A stretch of DNA of 64,000 nucleotides. Source: Bradyrhizobium sp. AUGA SZCCT0176. GTDB taxonomy: Bacteria > Pseudomonadota > Alphaproteobacteria > Rhizobiales > Xanthobacteraceae. The translations under genes and the position numbers were made by a program. Positions 50,494-59,152 of the stretch are shown here, in pieces. The notes beneath the pieces were generated by a model. That model searched no databases, was not told the DNA's origin, and was given only the letters and a program-made list of their open reading frames with translations. The number at the start of each line of letters is the position of its first letter. The first letter of the stretch is position 1. Location: contig NZ_JAFCMB010000016.1 in NCBI RefSeq assembly GCF_018130145.1, positions 85,670-149,669 of the forward strand, written 5' to 3'.

Positions 50494-50636
50494 AGTGAAG
50501 TCGAGTGTCGTCAGCCGCGTAGAACGGGAGGAACCCCGTGGACGCCAGTGCGGTGCCTCACTTACGGAGCGGCGGCCCTTCGGCCGCCGCGAAGACGTCT
50601 GGCGGCCGCGGCCGCCATTCGCGAGGAGCTGCAAGC

Positions 50637-52769
50637 ATGGTCGACGTCACGGCAGGTCAGGGCACAGGGGCAAGCGGCGGATTCCCCAGCTTCAGTGAAA
50701 TCGGCACCATCCTCCGGCGCGGCGATCTCGCGCTGGCCTTCGGCGTCCTCACCATCCTGGTGGTGCTGATCCTCCCCCTGCCCGCGATCGTGCTCGACCT
50801 GTTCCTGGCGATCTCGATCACGGTGTCGATCTTGATCCTGATGACGGCGCTGTTCATCCAGGCGCCGCTGGAATTCTCGTCGTTTCCGACCGTCCTCCTG
50901 ATCTCGACCATGCTGCGGCTGTCGCTGAACATGGCCTCGACCCGGCTGATCCTGAGCCACGGCCATGAGGGCACGGCGGCCGCCGGCCACGTCATCGAAG
51001 CCTTCGGCAATTTCGTGATGGGCGGTAATTTCGTGATCGGAATTATCGTGTTCGCGATCCTGGTCATCGTGAACTTCATCGTCATCACCAAGGGTTCGGG
51101 CCGCATCGCCGAAGTCGCCGCCCGCTTCCAGCTCGACTCGATGCCCGGCAAGCAGATGGCGATCGACGCCGACCTGTCCGCCGGCCTGATCGACGAAGCC
51201 ACCGCCAAGCGGCGCCGCAAGGAACTGGAAGACGAAAGCGGCTTCTTCGGCGCCATGGACGGCGCCTCGAAATTCGTACGCGGCGACGCCATCGCGGGCC
51301 TCTTGATCGTTTTCATCAACGTCATCGGCGGCATCATCATCGGCGTCGCCCAGCAGGGCATGAGCTTCGGCGATGCCGCCCGCACCTACACGATCCTGAC
51401 CGTCGGCGACGGCCTGGTCACCCAGGTGCCGGCGCTGATCGTCTCGACCGCGGCGGGCCTGCTCGTGTCCAAGGCCGGCATCACCGGCGCCGCCGACAAG
51501 GCGCTGATGAAGCAACTCTCGGGCTATCCGCAGGCGCTCGGCATGTCGGCCGGCGTGATGCTGGTGCTGGCCTTGCTGCCGGGCATTCCGATGCTGCCGT
51601 TCGTGGCGCTCGGCGGCGGCGCCGCCGTCCTGGCCTGGAAGGCGCGCAACCGCAACCGCAATACCAGGGCGGCCGAAGCCGCCGAGCTCGCCGCGCCCGA
51701 TATTGCAGCTGCGGCCGCCAGCGCGGCGGCGGAAGAGCCGATCGCCAATTCGCTCAAGATCGACGATCTCAAGATCGAGCTCGGCTATGCGCTGCTGCCG
51801 CTGGTCAACGGCCCCGACGGCACCGACCGCCTCACCGAACAGATCAAGGCGCTGCGCCGTTCGCTCGCGGTCGAAATGGGCTTTGTGATGCCGGCGGTGC
51901 GCATCCTCGACAACGTCCAGCTCGAGGCCAACACCTACATGATCAAGATCAAGGAAGTCGATGCCGGCAGCGGCAAGATCTGGCCGAACCAGTTCATGGT
52001 CATGGACCCCGCCGGCAACCAGGTCGGCGTGCCCGGCATCCACACTATCGAGCCGACTTTTGGGCTGCCCGCGACCTGGGTCGACGCCAGCCTGAAGGAA
52101 GAGGCGTCGCTGAAGGGCTATACCGTTGTCGACGCTGCGACCGTGCTGTCGACGCATCTGACCGAGCTGTTGAAGAGCAACATGTCGGACCTGCTGTCCT
52201 ATGGCGAGGTGCAGAAGCTGATCAAGGACCTCCCGAAGGAACAGGGCGAACTGGTCAAGGACATCGTGCCGAGCCAGGTCACCATGTCGGGCATCCAGCG
52301 CGTGCTGCAATTGCTGTTGTCCGAACGGATCTCGATCCGCGACCTCTCCACCATCCTGGAAGGCATTGCCGACGCGCTGGCGTTTTCGCGCAACCCCGCC
52401 ACCATGGTCGAGCACGTCCGCGCCCGGCTGGCGCGCCAGATCTGCGCCCAGAACACCTCCTACAACGGCTATCTGCCGCTGATCGCGCTGTCGGCGCGGT
52501 GGGAGCAGGCGTTCGCCGAATCGATCGTCGGCAGCGGCGAAGACCGCAGCCTGGCGATGCAGCCGTCAAAGCTGTCGGAGTTCATGACCGCGGTGCGCGT
52601 CAGCTTCGAGCGCGCCGCCCAGGAAGGCGAGGCGCCGGTGCTGGTGACGTCGGCGGCGATCCGCCCGTTCGTGCGCTCGCTGGTGGAACGGTTCCGCGCC
52701 CAGACCACCGTGCTGTCGCAGGCCGAAATCCACCCGCGCGCCCGGCTGAAAACGGTCGGCAGCGTTTAG
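50637..52769 (+). CDS. flhA: Flagellar biosynthesis protein FlhA
   Basis: Core of the flagellar type III export gate, 710 residues, normal length. ATG 50637 follows GAGGAG (50623-50628); the GTG at 50538 is rejected. About eight membrane helices occupy residues 30-330. The conserved FHIPEP-type loop region includes FVIGIIVFAILVIVNFIVIT, GRIAEVAARFQLDSMPGKQM and AIDADLSAGLIDEATAKRRR. The cytoplasmic domain follows from about residue 370 (LGYALLPLVNG to the C-terminus). The leader contains a strong hairpin GCGGCGGCC-CTTC-GGCCGCCGC near 50570-50590. Confidence 0.95.
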   Translation: MVDVTAGQGTGASGGFPSFSEIGTILRRGDLALAFGVLTILVVLILPLPAIVLDLFLAISITVSILILMTALFIQAPLEFSSFPTVLLISTMLRLSLNMASTRLILSHGHEGTAAAGHVIEAFGNFVMGGNFVIGIIVFAILVIVNFIVITKGSGRIAEVAARFQLDSMPGKQMAIDADLSAGLIDEATAKRRRKELEDESGFFGAMDGASKFVRGDAIAGLLIVFINVIGGIIIGVAQQGMSFGDAARTYTILTVGDGLVTQVPALIVSTAAGLLVSKAGITGAADKALMKQLSGYPQALGMSAGVMLVLALLPGIPMLPFVALGGGAAVLAWKARNRNRNTRAAEAAELAAPDIAAAAASAAAEEPIANSLKIDDLKIELGYALLPLVNGPDGTDRLTEQIKALRRSLAVEMGFVMPAVRILDNVQLEANTYMIKIKEVDAGSGKIWPNQFMVMDPAGNQVGVPGIHTIEPTFGLPATWVDASLKEEASLKGYTVVDAATVLSTHLTELLKSNMSDLLSYGEVQKLIKDLPKEQGELVKDIVPSQVTMSGIQRVLQLLLSERISIRDLSTILEGIADALAFSRNPATMVEHVRARLARQICAQNTSYNGYLPLIALSARWEQAFAESIVGSGEDRSLAMQPSKLSEFMTAVRVSFERAAQEGEAPVLVTSAAIRPFVRSLVERFRAQTTVLSQAEIHPRARLKTVGSV

Positions 52770-53088
52770 TTCCGCCGCGAAAATCGACAAGGGCGCCGCG
52801 AGGCATTTTCGCCACAGGCAAACGGTTTGTAAAAACCGGCCCCGCCGTGGGTGTTTTGCGACCACCCACGAAATATGCATTTAACATATTGAAATAATTC
52901 ATAAATTATTGATTTCGAGACACTGCCGCGCGATCTCCAATCGCGGCCGTTCAAGTCTTTTCACTGCGTTGTGATCGCATCTGTGGAACGAAACAGCGAA
53001 TTCCTACGTTTCCTGTGCCGAGACGTTGAACCTGTTTGTCGATGAGGCCGTCTAATTCGACACAGGGGAAGGCGGGCAGGAGACTTCC
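52770..53088. other. Intergenic with flhA terminator candidate and AT-rich island
   Basis: CGTGGGTG/CACCCACG hairpin at 52846-52870 is a possible flhA terminator. It is followed by an AT-rich run (about 52871-52917) unusual for this genome, perhaps an UP element or promoter for the gene at 53089. Confidence 0.4.
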
Positions 53089-53295
53089 ATGAACCACTCG
53101 ATTTACAGCGCAGACCGCACGACCCATCTCAAGATTGTGGTCGTAGCTTTGGTCGTGGGCATCCTGGTCGCCGCCTTCGGCATCACGGCGCGCACCACTT
53201 CGGACGAAGGTTTCCAGCAGACCGCGAGCAACCGCGTGATGAAGGCCGGCAAGCCGGTCGTGGTCACGAGCTCGGGCAATTCGGTCGTACGCTAA
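53089..53295 (+). CDS. Small single-span membrane protein (68 aa)
   Basis: ATG 53089 preceded by GCAGGAG. MNHSIYSADRTTHLKIVVVA with a helix LKIVVVALVVGILVAAFGI, then a polar tail ending TSSGNSVVR. Looks like the conserved small membrane proteins found in Bradyrhizobium. Followed by a strong terminator. Confidence 0.68.
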   Translation: MNHSIYSADRTTHLKIVVVALVVGILVAAFGITARTTSDEGFQQTASNRVMKAGKPVVVTSSGNSVVR

Positions 53296-53405
53296 GAAAA
53301 GGAATTCACGAATTCACGCGGCTCTTTACAGCCCCCCAAAGTCGCCACGTGAAGTACTAGAAGACCCCAACTACCCCTAAGTTGACACTACCCCAAGTCG
53401 ACTAC

Positions 53406-53440
53406 GAAAACGCCCGCTCCCCACGGGCGTTTTCTCTTTA
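53406..53440 (+). terminator. Intrinsic terminator
   Basis: GAAAACGCCCG-CTCCCCA-CGGGCGTTTTC followed by TCTTTAT. An 11-bp stem; it can also work for the converging anti-sigma gene. Confidence 0.85.
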
Positions 53441-53472
53441 TGGGGGTCCCAAATGATGGGGGTCCAAAAAAA

Positions 53473-54375
53473 TCAGCGCGTCGGCCCGGCCGGCACCGTC
53501 TCGATCAGCTTGCCGGCGAAGACCGGCGGCAAGTTCGGCTTGCCGTCACGCGATCCGCCGGCCTGCTCGACCGTCACCGCGTAGGTCGCGGCGTTGATCG
53601 TACCGGCGTCGTAGGACGCGAGCACGTTACGCGCGGTGAACTCGCTGCCGCCGATCACACCGAGCGAGCGCGGCTGCGGCAGCTTGTCGGAGACCAGCCA
53701 TAGCTCGAAGCTCTTGCCGGCTTCGGCATCGGCATTGACCTTGCGGACGGTGAAATTCTTGGTGGCGGCATCGACCGTGAGGATGAACGCCGGCGAGCCG
53801 CCGTTCCGCTGCAGGATCGCAACGTATTGCGCCGACGGCGGCGCCGGCAGCGGCGGCGTCTTGACCTCGACCACCTGCGTGCGGATCTTGGGACGAAGGG
53901 CATTCGGCAACAGATCCGGCGAATAGACCTGCAGGCCGAGCATCGCGATCAGCGCCGCGGCGGCAGCCGTTGCGAACGACGCCAGATTGCGCCAGCGCTT
54001 CACCCGGCCGGACAACTGGACGACGTTGGAATTGTCCGCGGCCTCGGTCAGTTCGGCCATCAGGGTATCCGCCGGCGGCGGAGGGGCGGCGGCTTCCGGC
54101 GGCGGAGCAGCGGCCGCGTCCGGCAGCGCCAGCGGCACCTGCGGTCCGGCATGTCCGATCGCGCGTTGAATATTCTCCCAGACGATCGGCCGCGGCTCGA
54201 CCGAGCCGACCATCTGGTTGAGGACGCCGAGCCTGTACTCCCACGCCTGGACCACGGCGGTGAATTCCGTGTCGACGGCCATCATGGTTTCGACCTGCGC
54301 GCGCTCGTCGGCATCGAGGGTGCCGAGCGCATATTCCGCGGCGAGCGCGATATGGTCTTCGCTATAGGCCATCAT
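53473..54375 (-). CDS. Anti-sigma factor, RskA/anti-sigma-K type
   Basis: 300 residues. The N-terminal zinc-less anti-sigma helix region is EDHIALAAEYALGTLDADER; a Pro/Ala linker and one membrane helix follow (NLASFATAAAAALIAMLGLQ, about residue 130-149), then a periplasmic RskA domain (YVAILQRNGGSPAFILTVDA, FELWLVSDKLPQPRSLGVIG). It should hold the upstream ECF sigma factor inactive at the membrane until a signal releases it. Two adjacent ATGs (54375, 54372) start it, 55 bases after the sigma gene. Confidence 0.9.
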   Translation of the reverse strand: MMAYSEDHIALAAEYALGTLDADERAQVETMMAVDTEFTAVVQAWEYRLGVLNQMVGSVEPRPIVWENIQRAIGHAGPQVPLALPDAAAAPPPEAAAPPPPADTLMAELTEAADNSNVVQLSGRVKRWRNLASFATAAAAALIAMLGLQVYSPDLLPNALRPKIRTQVVEVKTPPLPAPPSAQYVAILQRNGGSPAFILTVDAATKNFTVRKVNADAEAGKSFELWLVSDKLPQPRSLGVIGGSEFTARNVLASYDAGTINAATYAVTVEQAGGSRDGKPNLPPVFAGKLIETVPAGPTR

Positions 54376-54429
54376 CTAACGTCCAGGGCACCCTTCAAGA
54401 CAGCTTCCAAAGAACTCAAATCCAAAAAC

Positions 54430-54975
54430 TCAAAGCCCGAGACATTCCCGGATATCCATCATGCTGCGGCGCAGCCACGTCTTCACCGTATTCACCGGCG
54501 TCTCAAACTTGGCGGCCAGCTGCTCGCGGCTCCAGCCGTTGTAATAGGCCAGCAGCACCAGCTTCTGCCGGTCGGGCTCGAGACGGCCGACGCATTCCAG
54601 CAGCCGCTTCAACTCTTCCGTCATCTCGCGCCGCGCCAGCGGATCGGGTGAATCGGCGGCCACTTCCATCGCGGTCGGCTCCTCCTCGATCGAGGCCTCG
54701 CTCTTCTTGCGCACGACGTCGATCGCCCGGTTGCGCGCGATCGCCGCCATCCACGTGATCGGCGAAGCAAGCGCCGGATTGAATTGTCCGGCGCTATTCC
54801 AGATCTTGACGTAGGCCTCCTGAATGACCTCCTCGGCGAGATCCTGTCGGCGCAAGATACGGAGGACGACACCGAAGAGTTTCGCGCGCGTGGCGGCATA
54901 AAGCCGCTCGAAAGCGGCTTCATCCCCCTTCGCAACAGCGGCAATCAGCCAAACCAGCTCGGCTGGCGTCAGCAT
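54430..54975 (-). CDS. ECF RNA polymerase sigma factor, SigK-like
   Basis: 181 residues; ATG 54975 follows GGGGGA and is preferred to 55092. Region 2: FERLYAATRAKLFGVVLRIL, DLAEEVIQEAYVKIWNSAGQ, and WMAAIARNRAIDVVR. Region 4: LVLLAYYNGWSREQLAAKFE then TPVNTVKTWLRRSM. Paired with the RskA-type anti-sigma gene downstream, so the two form an envelope-stress-type module. Confidence 0.92.
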   Translation of the reverse strand: MLTPAELVWLIAAVAKGDEAAFERLYAATRAKLFGVVLRILRRQDLAEEVIQEAYVKIWNSAGQFNPALASPITWMAAIARNRAIDVVRKKSEASIEEEPTAMEVAADSPDPLARREMTEELKRLLECVGRLEPDRQKLVLLAYYNGWSREQLAAKFETPVNTVKTWLRRSMMDIRECLGL

Positions 54976-55091
54976 TCGGCGTCCCCCAAATCGCGATCCC
55001 CCATCGCGCTTTACGCCGGGAGCATCGAGAACCCTCCTAGCATACCTTGCAGGAAACCAGCCACCAAGACGCCTGTCTGTGGACATCATCA

Positions 55092-55122
55092 AAGAAAAAC
55101 CCGGACCTTGCGGCCCGGGTTG
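55092..55122 (-). terminator. Terminator of the fliJ transcript
   Basis: On the minus strand AACCCGG...CCGGGTT followed by TTTCTTT, 30 bases beyond the fliJ stop. Confidence 0.75.
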
Positions 55123-55152
55123 TCGATGATCGGATGAGAGAAGGTTAAGGCG

Positions 55153-55572
55153 TCAGGCGATGGCGCCGAGGCGGGCGCGCATCAACCCGATGGAGTCCAT
55201 GTCGGCCTGCTCGCGGGCGTTCTCCTCGGCGCGTTCGCGCGCCTGGTCACGCTCGTCCAGCAGTTCGACCTTCTTGAGCTCCTCGAAGGCTTCGCCGAGG
55301 AGGCTCTTGGCATCCTCGAGCTGGATGCGCAGTTCGTCGGCCGAACGGGTCAGGTTCTCGCGCCGCTGGATCGCGGCCTTGGCATAGGTCGGATAGGCGA
55401 AGTGAGAGGGATCCTGGATCCCGGCCCGGTCCTGCTCGGTCTGGATTTCGCGCTCGAGGTCGACCGACATGCGCTGGAAATCGGCGATCATGCCTTCGAT
55501 CTGAGTAACCCTTCGGCGCTTCTCATCGACCTGAAACTTCTTCAGGCGGATCAGCGTTTCACGTGACTTCAT
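55153..55572 (-). CDS. fliJ: Flagellar export chaperone-like protein FliJ
   Basis: 139 residues, almost entirely coiled coil, the normal form of FliJ. ATG 55572 opens MKSRETLIRLKKFQVDEKRR, the family start (basic helix with KFQVDEKRR). An earlier TTG in frame at 55614 is less likely. FliJ couples the FliI/FliH ATPase to FlhA. It sits 110 bases downstream of fliI on the same strand. Confidence 0.85.
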   Translation of the reverse strand: MKSRETLIRLKKFQVDEKRRRVTQIEGMIADFQRMSVDLEREIQTEQDRAGIQDPSHFAYPTYAKAAIQRRENLTRSADELRIQLEDAKSLLGEAFEELKKVELLDERDQARERAEENAREQADMDSIGLMRARLGAIA

Positions 55573-55681
55573 CGACTCATACTCCCCAGAAGTCCCAATC
55601 TTAACGCGGGACAAAGCCGGCTTCCCCCGGGGGCCCCGCCAGCAAGACTATTCATGTGACGGGGATGATGGCCTGACAAAG

Positions 55682-57004
55682 TTAGCGTTCCGTTTCCAAA
55701 CTAGTCAGGATCTGCGCCAATTGCTGGTAGCCGTCGGCGAGGCTTGCTTTTTCGCCCTTGCCCTGCCGCAGGAACCCTTCCAGCGGCTCGTGCAGCCGGA
55801 TCGCCTCGTCGACCTCCGGGCTCGACCCCGCCCGGTAAGCGCCGAGCCGGATCAGTTCCTCCATATCGGCGTAGGTCGCCATCACCTGACGGCCCCGCAT
55901 GATCACGGGCAGATAGGCCGGATCGGCCGATTTCGGCATGGTGCGGGAGACCGATTTGAGGACGTTGATCGCGGGAAAACGCCCGCGCTCGGCAATCGAT
56001 CGCTGCATCACGACGTGGCCGTCGAGAATGCCGCGCACCGCGTCCGCAATCGGTTCATTATGATCGTCACCATCGACCAGCACGGTGAAAATGCCGGTGA
56101 TGGTGCCGGCGCTGATGCCCGGCCCTGCCCGCTCCAGGAGCTTCGGTAGTTCAGTGAACACCGTCGGCGTGTAGCCTTTGGCTGTCGGTGGCTCGCCCGC
56201 CGACAGCCCGATCTCGCGCTGCGCCATCGCAAAGCGCGTCACGGAATCCATCAGGCACAGCACATCCTTGCCTTCATCGCGAAAATATTCGGAGATCGCG
56301 AGCGTCAGATAGGCCGCCTGCCGGCGCATCAAGGCCGGCTCGTCGGAGGTCGCCACCACCACGACCGAGCGCGCCAGGCCTTCATCGCCAAGGTCGTCCT
56401 GCAGGAACTCCTGCACCTCGCGGCCGCGTTCACCGATCAGGCCGATGACCGTGATATCCGCATCGACATTACGCGCCAGCATCGACAGCAGCACCGATTT
56501 GCCGACGCCGGATCCGGCGAAGATGCCGAGCCGTTGGCCGCGGCAGCAGGTCAGGAACGTATTCAAGGCGCGCACGCCAAGATCGAGCGGCGCCCCGACC
56601 CGCTGGCGCGAATGCGCTGGCGGCGGCGAGTTCCGATACGGCATCGGCGATGGCCCCTGCGTCAGCGGCCCCTTGCCGTCGATCGGTTCCCCCATCGCGT
56701 TGAGCACACGGCCGAGCCAGGAAGGCGAGGGCCGCACCTGCCCCGCGGCATTGGTGATCACGGCGCGGCAGCCGCGCCTGACGCCATCGAGGCCGGCGAA
56801 CGGCATCACCACCGCGTTGTTCCCGGAGAAGCCGATCACCTCGGCCGGAATGAAGCTGCCGCCGGTCTCGATCACGATCCGGGCGCCGACCGACATCGCA
56901 TGGATCGGCCCCGCGATCTCGACCATCAGCCCGCGCACGCCGACCACACGGCCATATATATTGACGCCGTCGACGTCGCCGATCTGTTCCGCAAGCGCCT
57001 TCAT
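55682..57004 (-). CDS. fliI: Flagellum-specific ATP synthase FliI
   Basis: 440 residues, beta-barrel plus F1-beta-like ATPase. Walker A is GIFAGSGVGKSVLLSMLAR, Walker B is KDVLCLMDSVTRFAMAQREI, and the preceding catalytic Glu is in VIGLIGERGREV. Hydrolysis energises export of flagellar subunits together with FliJ and FlhA. It is divergent from ctrA across a 365-base control region. Confidence 0.94.
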   Translation of the reverse strand: MKALAEQIGDVDGVNIYGRVVGVRGLMVEIAGPIHAMSVGARIVIETGGSFIPAEVIGFSGNNAVVMPFAGLDGVRRGCRAVITNAAGQVRPSPSWLGRVLNAMGEPIDGKGPLTQGPSPMPYRNSPPPAHSRQRVGAPLDLGVRALNTFLTCCRGQRLGIFAGSGVGKSVLLSMLARNVDADITVIGLIGERGREVQEFLQDDLGDEGLARSVVVVATSDEPALMRRQAAYLTLAISEYFRDEGKDVLCLMDSVTRFAMAQREIGLSAGEPPTAKGYTPTVFTELPKLLERAGPGISAGTITGIFTVLVDGDDHNEPIADAVRGILDGHVVMQRSIAERGRFPAINVLKSVSRTMPKSADPAYLPVIMRGRQVMATYADMEELIRLGAYRAGSSPEVDEAIRLHEPLEGFLRQGKGEKASLADGYQQLAQILTSLETER

Positions 57005-57043
57005 TGCGAAAACCTTAAGTTTCCGCGTCTTTGAAAGGGGCGC

Positions 57044-57059
57044 TTAACCTCGTGTTTAC
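57044..57059. promoter_or_regulatory. CtrA-like box between fliI and ctrA
   Basis: TTAA-CCTCGTG-TTTAC, one base from the CtrA consensus TTAA-N7-TTAAC. It is 40 bases before the fliI start and in the ctrA upstream region. A half-site TTAACCAT is at 57268. Confidence 0.55.
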
Positions 57060-57125
57060 CCGCATCGTTAATCATTGCGTCACTGTCTTTGGTGACTGAG
57101 AGCGCTCGCCCATCAGAAGAAGGGT

Positions 57126-57294
57126 GAGTCGCGGGAGTCGGTTAGGCCCGTCTCTTAATGTGGAACTTGAACGAGAACGGTAAGGAAAAGCTGCTTCGAC
57201 GCAATATCTTACGGCGATTCGATAAAAATTGCACGGTTAGAGCTTGCGAACACGAATCAGTATTTGTTAACCATATGTCGTCAGGATCCGAATC
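57126..57294. promoter_or_regulatory. Cluster of GANTC methylation sites in the ctrA leader
   Basis: GANTC at 57126-57130, 57135-57139, 57216-57220, 57254-57258 and 57290-57294, five in 169 bases. GANTC is the CcrM target; in Caulobacter methylation at such a site governs the timing of ctrA transcription. Confidence 0.6.
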
Positions 57295-57369
57295 AGTTGT
57301 TCAAAGGCGTTTTGAGTGCCGCAAGTGCGGCCGACCTGACGCCCGGAGCGGCGACTATAGGGGACTGGC

Positions 57370-58071
57370 ATGCGCGTTTTGCTGATAGAAGATGACAGCG
57401 CCGTCGCGCAGTCGATCGAGCTGATGCTTAAATCCGAGAGTTTCAACGTCTATACGACGGATCTCGGAGAAGAAGGCGTCGATCTCGGTAAGCTTTACGA
57501 TTACGACATTATCCTTCTCGACCTCAATCTGCCCGACATGTCCGGTTACGACGTGCTCAAGCAGCTTCGGGTGTCGAAGATCAAGACCCCCATTCTGATC
57601 CTCTCCGGCCTCGCCGGCATCGAGGACAAGGTCAAGGGTCTCGGCGTTGGCGCCGACGACTACATGACCAAGCCCTTCCACAAGGACGAACTGGTCGCCC
57701 GCATCCACGCGATCGTGCGCCGTTCCAAGGGTCATGCCCAGTCGGTGATCCAGACCGGCGACCTCGTCGTCAATCTCGACACCAAGACGGTCGAAGTCGG
57801 TGGCCAGCGCGTCCATCTGACGGGCAAGGAATACCAGATGCTGGAGCTGCTCTCGCTCCGCAAGGGCACCACGCTCACGAAGGAAATGTTCCTCAACCAC
57901 CTCTATGGCGGCATGGACGAGCCCGAGCTCAAGATCATCGACGTCTTCATCTGCAAGCTGCGCAAGAAGCTCGCCAACGCTTCCGAAGGCCGCAACTTCA
58001 TCGAGACCGTGTGGGGCCGCGGCTACGTGCTGCGCGAGCCGCACGAGCAGGAAGAACGCATTCCCGCCTGA
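57370..58071 (+). CDS. ctrA: Cell-cycle response regulator CtrA
   Basis: 233 residues. Receiver domain with MRVLLIEDDSAVAQSIELML, phospho-Asp in IILLDLNLPDMSGYD and Lys in DDYMTKPFHKDELVARIHAI. Winged-helix OmpR-type output with LTGKEYQMLELLSLRKGTTL and NFIETVWGRGYVLREP. The sequence is very close to Caulobacter and rhizobial CtrA, which controls cell division and flagellar genes by binding TTAA-N7-TTAAC. Confidence 0.96.
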   Translation: MRVLLIEDDSAVAQSIELMLKSESFNVYTTDLGEEGVDLGKLYDYDIILLDLNLPDMSGYDVLKQLRVSKIKTPILILSGLAGIEDKVKGLGVGADDYMTKPFHKDELVARIHAIVRRSKGHAQSVIQTGDLVVNLDTKTVEVGGQRVHLTGKEYQMLELLSLRKGTTLTKEMFLNHLYGGMDEPELKIIDVFICKLRKKLANASEGRNFIETVWGRGYVLREPHEQEERIPA

Positions 58072-58116
58072 CCAGGGTTTACGGCGAGCCGTAAGGCTCA
58101 CTCCTCCCCGACTGGA

Positions 58117-58150
58117 CCCCGCCGCGAATGGCGGGGTTTTTGTTTTTGGA
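58117..58150 (+). terminator. Intrinsic terminator of ctrA
   Basis: CCCCGCC-GCGAAT-GGCGGGG followed by TTTTTGTTTTT. Ends where the family A repeat begins. Confidence 0.9.
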
Positions 58151-58247
58151 GCGTTTTCGAGCGAAGTGGCTGCCGGTTCGCGTGAAGAAAACGCGTCAAG
58201 ACAAGAGGCTAGAGCTTCGGTTCTGATTCAATCAGAACCGAAGCTCT
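58148..58247. repeat. Dispersed hairpin repeat, family A, copy 4 (reverse orientation)
   Basis: GAGCGTTTTCGAGCGAAGTG, CCGGTTCGCGTGAAGAAAAC, GCGTCAAGACAAGAG, then a stem AGAGCTTCGGTTCTGATT with its complement. The stem sequence differs completely from the other copies but pairs perfectly. Confidence 0.8.
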
Positions 58248-58345
58248 TGGGCCGCTCACACGCGACAAATTCGCTTACCCCGGATTGAAACCCGCTTCGC
58301 GGTGTCTCGTATCTGACGGAATTGTCCGCAAACGAGGGGGAAGTC

Positions 58346-59152
58346 ATGAAAAACGTCAGGCTACTTGCCGCGGTTGCGCTCGGATCGGCATCGGGCGCGC
58401 TCATCGGCTATTCGGCGCTCGCCGGCGGCGACAAGGTCGCCTTCCCGGAGAATTTCGACAAGGACACGCTCTACGCCACCGTCAGCCGTTACGACAACAA
58501 GCAGTATCGCGAGCTCTATGCGACGCCGGCGGCGGTCGATGCAGTACGCAAGGGGCAGCCGATCCCGAGCGGCACGGTGCTGACGCTGGTTCAGTACAAG
58601 GCGCAGCTCGATGCGGCCGGCGAGCCTATGAAGGATGCCAGCGGCCGTTTCCAGAAGGGCGACCTCGTCGCCTACACGGTGATGGAAAAGCGCGACGGCT
58701 GGGGCACCGAGTACAAGGACGACATTCGGAACGGCGAATGGGAGTATCAGGCGTTTGGGCCGGACAAGAAGGTCAACGACAAGGCCAATTTGACGAGCTG
58801 CTTCACGTGCCACAAGCCACATGCCGGGCAGGATTTTGTTATCTCACTGGCGGGCCTGAAGGGCACGCCAGAAGGCGCCATGGCAAAGCCCGCGCCAGGC
58901 CCCGGCGTCGTCTCGATCTCCGACTTCAAATTCGGACCGGAGACCGTCGTCGTCAGCAAGGGCCAGAGCATCACCTGGCACAACACCGATTCCTCGCCGC
59001 ACCAGGTCACAATCACCGGCGCCAAAGCGCAGCGCTCGTCCATCGCGCTGAAGGGCCAGACCACCCAGCTGACCCTCGCCGATGCCGGAATCTACGATTA
59101 CATCTGCGGCCTGCACCCGGCGATGAAGGGCAAGATCGAGGTCAAGGAATAG
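58346..59152 (+). CDS. Cytochrome P460-cupredoxin fusion protein
   Basis: 268 residues. ATG 58346 follows GAGGGGGAAG; the upstream GTG/ATG frame is not needed. Signal peptide MKNVRLLAAVALGSASGALI. Residues about 30-165 are a cytochrome P460/P460-like domain ending in the heme-attachment motif SCFTCHKPHAGQDFV. Residues about 185-268 are a cupredoxin with type 1 copper ligands His (SPHQVTI), Cys and His (YICGLHP) and Met (AMKG). P460 proteins oxidise hydroxylamine or bind NO; the copper domain could be the built-in electron acceptor. Periplasmic. Confidence 0.88.
   Translation: MKNVRLLAAVALGSASGALIGYSALAGGDKVAFPENFDKDTLYATVSRYDNKQYRELYATPAAVDAVRKGQPIPSGTVLTLVQYKAQLDAAGEPMKDASGRFQKGDLVAYTVMEKRDGWGTEYKDDIRNGEWEYQAFGPDKKVNDKANLTSCFTCHKPHAGQDFVISLAGLKGTPEGAMAKPAPGPGVVSISDFKFGPETVVVSKGQSITWHNTDSSPHQVTITGAKAQRSSIALKGQTTQLTLADAGIYDYICGLHPAMKGKIEVKE

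Noticed and set aside
50562..52415. 617-residue open frame antisense to flhA
   Set aside because: It mirrors flhA codon structure, has His/Asp/Gln/Arg-rich low complexity and no family motif; a typical antisense frame in GC-rich DNA.
57158..57385. 75-residue frame with Cys-rich end overlapping ctrA
   Set aside because: It overlaps the certain ctrA start out of frame and lies in the control region.
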